A stretch of 64,000 nucleotides of DNA from Limanda limanda (Eukaryota > Chordata > Actinopteri > Pleuronectiformes > Pleuronectidae): assembly GCF_963576545.1 (NCBI RefSeq), contig NC_083638.1, forward strand, positions 21,975,590 to 22,039,589. The letters are read 5' to 3'. Position 1 is the stretch's first letter, and every line of letters starts with the position of its first letter. Shown here one piece after another: positions 1 to 9,410 of the stretch. Below the pieces are notes generated by a model. The model had not been told where the DNA came from. It searched no databases and was given only the letters and a program-made list of their open reading frames with translations. The position numbers and the translations under genes were made by a program.

Positions 1-926
1 AAAGAGGTGCCACACATGTAGAAGATGTTGATGGAGACGATGTATTGGAAAGACGAGATTCAAGATGTCTTCGGGCCGACGCTGTGATGTAAACAAAAAC
101 ATGTGATCTCCACAGGGGAAATGATGTGTTGTGTCCTGCCTCCTGCCTGCTCTACCCAGATGTCACCTCTCACCTGAACGCTCCTGATATTTTCCTCTTG
201 TTGTGAATGCGTCTGACCCAGATAATCTCCTGTTGCGTTCTTCATATGTGAAAGTCTGGATGATGTCCGGACCCAACTGTCTAGACATCTTCCGGAGTTC
301 ATGTCTGCGTCAACGTCTTAAGAGTGAGCAGAGCGAGTGGGATGAGGCAAGCAGCTGAGGAAAATGTTTAGTTTTCCAGCAGGGTTGGACTTTAGATATT
401 TAACCTTTACGTATATTCTTTTAGACCACCCATTACTTCATTATCACTAGTTTGTTTTGTGTGGTTGATTGTTTCTTATGTTTGAGGGATGAAAAGATTG
501 GAAGAGGTAGGAAACATCAATATAACATAGATAGAGGGCTGATGTTTAAGAAACCGTTTCCTGTCTCTAAAAGGAATAAAGTGTATACACCATACATCAC
601 TGCCCCTGATGGCAAAACCACCTGCTGTGTACAAAGTGGAACTTATCTCTGCCTTGAACTGTGATCATTAGACGATGACCAAGAATCTCAAACTCCCAGA
701 TGACACAACTCTATGCTCTCTATAGTCATCCTACGTCCCCCACAGAGACCGTATGTAGATCCTATAGCCTTAAATGCACGGGGTCATTTCACCTCTGGTA
801 ACTGTGGTGAAAAAACAGTGAAAAAAGGTAGGAAAACACCATCCTCTCCCGTCTTAGCACCCCTCCCTCTTTGCTATCTTTTTGTAAAGTCCCAGCAACA
901 CCCAGAGCAGAGCAGTTGCACATACT

Positions 927-928
<2 letters not shown>

Positions 929-964
<36 letters not shown>
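929..964 (+). repeat. CAG/CAA trinucleotide repeat
   Basis: Seven CAG units, one CAA, then four CAG units (12 in all), on the strand opposite to zfhx3 and inside its intron. It would encode polyQ in one plus-strand frame, but nothing else supports a gene there. Confidence 0.95.
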
Positions 965-965
<1 letters not shown>

Positions 966-2519
966 TGTGCCACGGGTCAAAGCCCGACCTTTTCCCTGGC
1001 CTTCTCAAAGGGTGGGAGCTATAAGAGTTGTGAAATTCTTACACGCTGCCAAACACTAAGCTCTACGAGCCCCCCTTATTTGTCTGACAGCCCTCCTCTC
1101 CAATCCACCCTGACTCTCTGTTGTGTGCCACTCCTGCCTTGTTCCACCCACCAAGCAAAGTAACTGAGATCTGTTTGAGGTATTACACTGGAGTGCAGCT
1201 CTCTGCAGGCAATTACTGACACAAAAAGGGTAAGCAAGGTTCAGGATCATGGCTGTCTTCACTGAGGAGGTGTTCTGGAGACCCAGGATTCAAATTAAAT
1301 ACACCTTTAGTGTGATGTCCCACCATTTATCACATGTTCTTTACTTGTACAAAATCATTTGAGAAGATGTTAAAACAATATATTTCACAAGGCCTATATA
1401 TGTTGGCATTTTGTGGCACTTAAGATTACAAGATTGCTTTGTAGGTGCGTGTGTTAGAGTGGGTGTGTGTGTCTCTCTTTGTGTGTGCATTCACATGCTT
1501 GTGCATGTGAAAGGGGAGAATGGGCTGTCTCCCAGGATGTGCAGCAAGCGCTTTATTAGAGCGGTAGTACCAGTAAATCAGAGCTCAGCTCTTCCTGGAA
1601 CTGCTGCAACCTTTCCCACTGAGCACTATTACTGAACAATCATAGGCTAGCCATGATAATTAGCAGAGTATCTATCGTTCTCAACCCTCCTGTCCCCCCT
1701 CCCCCCATCCCCTCTCTCCTGTCTGTCTCTCCATCCTTCCAACCCTCCTCTTCTTTGAAATGTCTGGTGGGTGAGTGGGCAAGGCCAGGCGCCCACTAGA
1801 TGTCATTTCGCCAGAGGACATTTCACATTACCTGCTGTAATTTTTGTCTTGACGTTGGCCAGAGTGACAATCTGGGCACATTCATCCAGCTCACTATGAG
1901 ACCACTGAGAAAATATCAAGCAATGACTATGACATCTAAGAAAAAGGGAGAGGAATTAAACATGGACGTGCCTACCCTGTCTGAGGAATGAAGGGCAACC
2001 TGATCCCACAATAATCCTGTTAATGCTAAAAATGCATGGGTACAAAATACACTTTATTTGATTGCCCAACTGAAACATTTTCTCAAACAGGAGTACAAAT
2101 ATAATTTGTGGTTGTACCCCGACAATTTAGAAGTATACAGTCCAAGAGGTGGTTTCGATCATTAATGGGAAGAGGTCATCATGCCTTGCATTTCTGCCTC
2201 TGACGAGCCGGTGCTTCTGCTGTGTAAGATCATTAGTGAAACACCTTAATGCCTTTTCATGTAACCACTAATCCCTTCATTTACATTACAGCCTATTTTC
2301 CTCTATTATGTTTCCTTGTGATTATTTGCTCTGTGCAGAGTGTAGACGTTTTCTTTCCACAGCGTTCACTGATTCTGTTGGATTGCACTGAAGGGTAAAA
2401 TAAGAGCAGGGACTGCTCCCAAGATATAGATTTGTTTGTTAATGGGCTCAACTTAAAAATCTGTTAGTGCACTCGTAAGTACAGTGCTTTTGATCAAACC
2501 TGCTGTTTTTAGGTAAGAC

Positions 2520-2520
<1 letters not shown>

Positions 2521-2553
<33 letters not shown>

Positions 2554-2583
2554 TGTGTATGTGTGTGTGTGTGTGTGTGTGCG
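2521..2583 (+). repeat. GT microsatellite with two TAT interruptions
   Basis: About 60 nt of GT interrupted twice by GTAT, followed by GCGTGC. It lies in the zfhx3 intron and is likely to vary in length between individuals. Confidence 0.95.
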
Positions 2584-2780
2584 TGCGGGTCAGAAAGAGA
2601 GAGGGATGAAAAGTTTGTACAGCTATGTGTGTGCTCAATAGAGCGGGACCCGGACGGAGAGAGGGGGTGACAGGACTTTCTTGGTTAAAGATTCCCCATC
2701 TGATAGTAGCGGCACTTTCTCCCTTTTCTTTTCATGGCCAAGCGGCATCTGGAGTGGATTTTGTGCTAGCAGACACCGAG

Positions 2781-2905
2781 GAACATGATTACATTCGGCT
2801 AACTGCGTTCTAAACTGATTATGCATGTGCCAAGCTAATGGACTACATTTGCAAGAGGAAAAATAACATCCAATCAATCTCAATTACCGCCAATTGCACC
2901 AGCCC
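2781..2905. promoter_or_regulatory. Candidate conserved non-coding element
   Basis: Non-repetitive sequence rich in homeodomain and CCAAT-like cores (GATTACA, GCTAATGG, CCAATCAATCTCAATTA). It lies in the zfhx3 intron. Conservation is guessed from composition only. Confidence 0.25.
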
Positions 2906-3550
2906 CCGAGACAAGGAAGGTAGCCAGCTAAGTCCCCCATGCTCCTCCCCTTTGTTCCAGCCCTTGACTGGAAACCGAGGCCTGTGGCTGGGCCTGGTTA
3001 GGCCACACCCATTCTGTCTGGCCGGAGGAGCAGAGGCCTGAGAGCTGGATTAGTGCCACTCATCTCACCTCCGCACTAGCACATAGCCAAGCCCTGAGGC
3101 CTGTACCGCTGATGGTATAAGGGCTATCATATTCACATGTGTGGGTAGCTGTAAAATGAGAAAAGTGAAGCCGGGTTTGTTCAAGATGAAGAGAGCCTCG
3201 GGGGAACGCTAAGTACTCAAAAAAATACAATAAACAAACTAAGGTTTGGGTCATCTGCACTGTAACAAAACCCATGTGTTTGTGTTTAGGAGTGACCATG
3301 TAGGACAGGATGGGTAACCACCAGCTAAAAACCCTACAGGGTAAAAGAGAAGGTGAAAGTTCACGTCAGAGCATAAGGCCAAGCCGGCAGAGCACAGGGC
3401 TCAGAATTGGTAACTCTCAACTGAGCACAGGGGAAGACAGCATCACCCCCCGCTGTGTGGTGGCCCATGTGGTCAGGATGGCTCGCTGGATCTTTCTGTG
3501 GTCTTTTGGAACATTCCAATACATGGGGTGGTGGGGGGGATATTTTTAGA

Positions 3551-3760
3551 AAGCTCTAATATGGGCCGCATACCACAGACTCTCAAATTATCCCATCCAG
3601 CTTAGCCCTCAGTTTAAACCTTCCTTTTTAATTCCAGTAATTACAGGCTCCAATTTATATGGAGCTCTGCTCACAAAGGGCCTGTTTAATGCAAACCAGT
3701 TTGATTTGGGTGATGTGTCCCAAGCATCTCCCACATCTTACGGCCTGTTTATGCTGACTT
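3551..3760. promoter_or_regulatory. Candidate conserved non-coding element
   Basis: Unique sequence with CAAATTAT, AGTAATTACAGG, CAATTTATATGG and TTTAATGC cores and no simple repeats. No open frame of note. Confidence 0.25.
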
Positions 3761-6029
3761 GATGATTTATTTTCTCCCCAAAAAGGTTAAAAATGGTGCT
3801 ATATGCATCAGATTTCTTTGGGGAGGAATAAATGAATGGTGATTTTCCTTTTTTTGTCCTTGCCTAATATACCGAGTTGGCTTTACGGGCTTGTGGGCCA
3901 CTGTGGGTTTCTGCCTGTCAGTATATCTACCAGGACAGTAAATCCAGCACAGTACGGAGACATTGACATTGTCAAGTGGGGAGCCAGTGCTGCCAAGAGA
4001 CCTCACAACCATGTACTTGTTGTCCACTAATCACATTTGTAAGTCGTAAAATATTGTAATAATTCTTGTCAAGTCGCAAACATCTCTATTTTGGAGCAGA
4101 GTCTGGGATGAGGACGGCTTATGTGGACTGCAGTGTCCCTGGGTTGAGAGTGCAGGTAATTTCTGGACAAATGCACACGCTCGTACTCGGAAGATCAATT
4201 GGTTTTAAGAAATATGGAGCCATCTTAAGAGGCTTAAGTCATAAAAAATGATCATGCCTGGATGTGTTGTACATATTTAATCCCCCGCAGCCTGAGCAGC
4301 AGTATGACATATGTCTCGTCTTTCTTAGAAACTTAGGCAGAAAAAAAGAGATGATTCTGGGCTCGCAGCAAAGTGGAAATCACACAGAAAATGTGATATA
4401 GACTGAATTATATCTTGTGAGACAAAAACTCTACAAAAAAATCTATCCCTTCAAAGGTGTCGGGAAGAGAGAGGGCATTCCAGTGACTGTCTATTTTGGT
4501 CCAATGTGAGACTGTCATGTCATTGGAATCTGGGCCAGTAAGTCCAGCAGCTACGGCCAAGAGAGGATGACCATGTGCTGGGAAAACAATAGGATTTATT
4601 GCCATGCTTTGTTTTTTGTTTCTGTTTAACAGCTGGCTCTACACACTGATGGGTTATGTTTTACATTTGAATTTGTATTTATCTATAAATAAATACAAAT
4701 GTTGTGCAGACCACAGACTGAACACCTCCCGTGTCCCCCGGCACCAGGAGACCTGCATCCCACCGTTTCGTTTATCAAAGCACTGAAAATTGATTTCTCT
4801 CTTTTACTGTTATTTCAGTGCGACTGCATTGTGGACAGGAAGCATGCCTGTCGTACCAATGGATCTAAGAAACCATTCATAACGCTGGGTGATTTTCAAT
4901 GGACAGCCCTTTTTGAGAGGCACCACTTCATCTTAATTTTTGTACGTAATTAAAAATGTTTGAAGCAATTTTCACATGCCTATTCAAAACTCCTTTTCAA
5001 AGGAAGTTGCACGATTATATACAAAGACTACCATACAAAAAAACGTTAACTGTTCAAATCCTGTTTTTAAGAGTTAAAGACTCTAATGGAGTGGATTAAT
5101 AAATAAAGGTTACATCTACTAGGAAACAGGTATGTAGTGTAGGATAACGTGGAGTATGGGTTGTCCATGTTTGTATGTGTTTTGTTGAGTGTGTTGTATG
5201 TATGCTCGTGTCCGTGTGCAACTATGCCAGCTTGGGTTAAGCGCAGAGTGGCCGAAGCCGCAGACACACAGGATAGGTACCTAAATGGAATCAGGCCTGT
5301 TAGATTTATGGCCATTTGTTCTGAGAGTGTTCATCCATTGGCTATTATGGAATGATTAGAGGAGAAGGTGAAGCTCCAAGTCCAGCAAAAATCAATACGG
5401 CTGTCGAGAACGATTCAGCCTTTCCCGCTCTGAGGAGTATTAGCACCAAACCTCTGTCTCCTCGCACTTCTTCATTCGTCTCCTAGTGATTCAGCCCTAA
5501 GCCTCCACACCAGCTTCAGCTGCCATGTTCTTCTCATGGCAGCCGTGTGGCCCGTTTCTATATGACTACTGGAGGGAGGTAAGAGTTAAACAAGAGAGCT
5601 ATCATTCATGCCTTGGGAGAGTAGAGTGGTGTGGGCAGCACTAGAGCATTTGCTGTGTTCTAAGAAGGAATATCAAGGATATCAACAGGGAGAGGATTAA
5701 GTCCACATTTTTCCTATTGCATAAATCTCTATTCAGTGGGATCACAAAAACTCGTAAATTAGATGTATGATCCCAGATATTCTTCAGACATACTACTTCT
5801 CCAGGCCATATTATAACACCGCTAATGTTTTGACAAAACAGCAGCGTTAGCAAATTTTGTAGGTTGGGTACTGTGCAACAAAAAAAAGTCTAAGTTTAGC
5901 AATAAATGCCGATGTGACAGCTCTTTCTCCCCAGGTCTGCATATATTCAGTAAAGATGTGAAAATTCTGATACACTGTGGAGATGAGATTGAGTGGTGGA
6001 TGTGATGAAGGAGCATGAGGACCACTCAC

Positions 6030-6526
6030 CTTGTAGACTTTGAGGCTGGCCTCATGGCGAGTGTTGACGGTGTGCATCCTCAGCTTCTCCAGGCTGTTGG
6101 TGTAGTAGTCACAGGCGTTGCATTTCAGGTGCACGGGGTTGCCTATGGCCACACACTTCAGACGCCACTCGTTGCCTTTGCCCCCTTCTTTAATGTGGGC
6201 TATGAGCTGGTACTTCTGCACGTGCTTGTCTGTCTTGCAGTGCAGCTGGAAATTGGCCTTGAGCTGAGTGGTGTAGTGGCACAACTTGCACTGGTGAGAG
6301 TCGCCCACCACCGCACGCCATTCCTCCTCCGGTAGGCTGCGTTCAGCTCCCATATGCATGCCAAGCACATCCAGGTTGTCGGTTGTGAAGCGGTTGCACA
6401 CGGCGCACTGAAAGAGCTTGAGGGAGGGGTCGCTGGTTTGTGATAGACTCTCTCCTAGGGTCATCAATTCTTCGGACACCAACTGGCCGCCGCCCAGCCG
6501 CACGTCCATGGGCAGCTCCCCGCCAA
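6030..6526 (-). CDS. zfhx3: zfhx3 third coding exon (residues 1015-1180)
   Basis: After joining phase 1 to phase 2 the frame reads [20 protein letters not shown]. This segment is diagnostic of ZFHX3, since ZFHX4 as I recall it lacks the [14 protein letters not shown] part. Fingers visible are a degenerate one at C1055/C1058/H1072 with no clear fourth ligand (the same in the human protein as I recall it), then C1094/C1097/H1110/H1116 and C1150/C1153/H1166/H1172. The run [23 protein letters not shown] is nearly invariant across the family. The acceptor is ACATTGTAG (AG at 6527-6528) after a pyrimidine-rich tract; the donor is AAG|GTGAGT (GT at 6028-6029). The exon ends in phase 0 after KVYK. 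The family next reads HLQQ or similar, which I do not find anywhere to the left, so the following exon lies outside the window. Confidence 0.96.
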
Positions 6527-8676
6527 CTACAATGTGCGGGAACACAAAGATAGAGAAAATACAAGAGGAAACAGGTGAAGAAGTTGCATACATAATTTCA
6601 TCATGATGTAAGACATATTCAGAGTTTGCAGTCTATATTATAGAGTTTTCAAAGACCACTTGTTCAGTTTGTGCCACTCTCATTATAATATAAAGGAAAG
6701 CTGTTACACTTTGACAAGTCGTGCTCTGCCTGTGAGTATAATATTGCATCAAGGATGCATGTATGTTTGTATGGGCCTATAGCTATTCTTGATTTGATCT
6801 GGGAAAGCCTGGGACTTTTCCATAGTGACCGAAATCTCATGCTTCCAGAGATTGAATTTACACGTCGCCTGTTTGGGATTGTGCAGGTTCGTGGCCTGAC
6901 TGTAAATCAACTCCAGGGGCCACAAGCTCCACAGAAAAAGCAAGTTATTTTATCATTAATGAAGAACTAAGGAGTTCCCAAACACACATTACTGTAAATC
7001 AAATCCATTGCCAACGTTCAGTGAATAATAATTTGAAAAATTCCAGTTCTCTACTTCACTTGGATTCTTCTGTGTCTTTCTCTCCCGATTGCCTCTAAAT
7101 CAATATGGACACCTAACAGATTAATTCAGCTTGGTACAGGCTCTAAATGCAGGGGAAGGAGGAAAAAACACAGCAAGCTCATATCCTGTGACACCAACCA
7201 CAGAACTGATGTCTATACAGTCTGGGGACATTGACTTAAAAAATGAACGCTGAAAAAATGAGGTAAGAGCAGCCAGAGTTTTTGCCTTTGCTTGCTGATC
7301 TTTAATCTTTCACTGCCCAGACTGAGCATGCAGGCGTGACCCTGCCTGGCTTTACACTAAATTAATTCCAGCAGCTCCTTTTTATTTATTGCTGCAGTAT
7401 GCAGCCTGCTCGTGGACTTTTCTCCATTACCTGAGTTTTTATAGCCAGGAGAGGGAGACCTTTGAGAAGCCCTCTGAAATCACTCACAGGCCAAGCTCGC
7501 CAGTCATAGCTCCTTACACTCGCTCTCTTACAAACACACAGATGCACCCACACACACACACACACACAGTTTCTAGCACAGTCCTGTCCTTCCCTGCACC
7601 TTACCATCTCTCATTTCTACCTGGCTCTCATGGTCCATTATTACGCAGATTCAGTGATTTACCACAGACCTGGATCTTGTTCCTCACTAAATTCTAGCGA
7701 TAGACCATTAGACCAAGACAATGATTTGCAGCTTTACATCTGTTTCCTCATAGGTTTTTTTAGGTTTTATTTTATATTGAAACTACATGTAAGTATGTTA
7801 ACCTATGTCCATTTTATACAAAGATATCTTGCCATGGCTATCAGACTTGTCTTTTTTTGCAGTTTCACTGTGTACAACTGACAACAAGTTCCAGCAAAAA
7901 TGGCTAAAAGTCAAATCCTCCTCCTCTCTGGCACTCCATCTCATATCTTTCCTTAACAGCAGTAGCTGAGTCTCGGGAACAAGGATTATAAGGAGGCTGA
8001 AATTGTGAGAGGTCAACGTTTGTTATCTATCTCTTTGGCAATACACTCAAAAGTAAAAAAATCCACTGTGGAGGCATGAAAGAAGACCTATTACTCCTTA
8101 ACCTGAGATCTCCTTGCAATGGCAGATTCCCTCAGGAGATTTACTGAGCCATGTGTACCATACTGTCCAGTTAATATCGGTGTCAGAGTGTTTGTGTATG
8201 ATGACTTTAAGAGTTCCTTTAAGTGTGACAGAGGATGACACCACTGTAGTTTATGGGTCCAGACTGTGTAATCATTGCCTCCCTTGTAACATGCTTATTA
8301 CATCTCACCTCGAAGGAAAATGAACCAGATGGCAGGACAGGGGAAAAAGAATTAGTTACAGCAATCAATTATTTTCTTGTCTTTGAACTGGTGACAGTTT
8401 AAGACAAGGAGTACTAACCGTGGGGTTGTAACTTTACCTGGCATACCAAACTCATAATGCTAGGGGAGGGGACGGTGTAAAGCTAGCAAAGTCACATTTT
8501 CGGAGCTAGGTGAGCTTAAAAATTAATTCGAAAGTAAATGAATACTTTGTCACTCACAAAAAAAACAACCTTTTGGGCTTCTTCATGCTAATAGAGAAAT
8601 GCTATGAACTGTATTTTGTGATTTTGAAGGCAAATTGGGGCATTTCTGAAAGCGAGAGAGGAAAGGTGGGGCTCAC
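6527..8676 (-). other. zfhx3: zfhx3 intron between second and third coding exons (2150 bp)
   Basis: A canonical GT-AG intron, with donor GTGAGC and acceptor TGTAG after a pyrimidine-rich tract. It includes a 20 nt CA run at 7549-7568. I see no exon or RNA gene within it. Confidence 0.9.
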
Positions 8677-9256
8677 CAAGTGCCGGGGCCAGGGCAGCCA
8701 TGTTGGGATCCAGGTGGAAGCTCCCCATCAGGAACTGGGCCTCTGCTCCAGCTGGGTCTATCTTGAGGCCTGGTGGTAGGCTCATGTTCTGAGTCAGGTA
8801 ATACTGGTAGAGCTCAGCCTCAGAGGGGGAGGGCATGGCTCCCAGGCCAAGTCGGCTGTGCTGCATCTGAGTCACATTCTGCTGAAGTAGCATCATGTTG
8901 TGCATGTGCTTCTCACTGGTCATGTGGATGCGCAGGTTCCGTGCCACATTGGTCTCATAGTCACACACCTCACACCGCCAAGTAGGTTTGCTCTTCGGCT
9001 TGGTTGGAGAGGGTGCCCCACACGGTCCGGCCATATGAGTGGAGGACTGTGCAGGATGGTGGTGGGGTGGGTGATGGCTACTGGCCTGGGTCACTGAGGG
9101 GACAGCTACCACTCCTCCCGGGGTATGTCCAAACACCTGCTCCTGCCCAGTGCCAATAGATCCTCCATTCTGCAGTGTCTGCATGTTGTTCAGGTGCTTG
9201 TCCGACTGCATGTGGATGCTTAAGTTGCCCTTTGTGGTGGTCGAGTAGTTACAAAC
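8677..9256 (-). CDS. zfhx3: zfhx3 second coding exon (residues 822-1014)
   Basis: This exon continues the ZFHX3 reading frame in phase 0. It opens with [13 protein letters not shown], which supplies C823, H836 and H842 and so completes the finger begun at C820. A second full finger is C916/C919/H932/H938 in the highly conserved context [20 protein letters not shown]. Between the two fingers is a His/Pro/Gly-rich linker (about 857-900), where human ZFHX3, as I recall it, has a polyalanine run instead. The segment [16 protein letters not shown] at about 967-982 is typical of the family. The acceptor is TTCTAG before GTTTGT (AG at 9257-9258) and the donor is TTG|GTGAGC (GT at 8675-8676), leaving phase 1. 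The length of 580 nt is 193 codons plus one base, and that base joins the next exon to give V1015. Confidence 0.96.
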
Positions 9257-9410
9257 CTAGAAGATAAAACAATTTTTCTTGAAATGCAATAAAATTATTC
9301 AGACATTACTTTCAAGCAACACTCTAGATTAAAATACGTCTAAATTACGTACAAATCAATAACCCCAAAAATTATAGTACCTATATAAAAAAAAGGTTTT
9401 GATCACACAC
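9257..9410 (-). other. zfhx3: Short 154 bp zfhx3 intron splitting a zinc finger
   Basis: This GT-AG intron separates C820-x-x (upstream exon) from C823 (downstream exon), so the first cysteine pair of a finger is assembled only by splicing. The donor GAG|GTGTGT lacks the usual purine-AGT at +3 to +6. The acceptor TTTATCTTCTAG is good. If unspliced, translation would run on only nine codons (about 9382-9410) before a stop. Confidence 0.92.

Larger units (their letters stand above)
1..6029 (-). other. zfhx3: Intron after the third visible zfhx3 coding exon (partial)
   Basis: This stretch starts with the GTGAGT donor at 6024-6029 and runs off the left edge, so the intron exceeds 6 kb. It carries no coding exon I can support on either strand; the open frames are short and not conserved-looking. 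It contains a CAG/CAA tract, a long GT microsatellite and two non-repetitive AT-motif-rich stretches described separately. Confidence 0.85.

Noticed and set aside
713..1024. Plus-strand frame with an 11-residue polyQ run
   Set aside because: The polyQ is just the CAG repeat; the flanks have no family similarity or splice context.
9382..9410. Extension of the first coding exon beyond 9411 to the in-frame stop
   Set aside because: The extra residues do not match the family, a GT donor lies exactly at the family's exon boundary, and the frame resumes perfectly at 9256.
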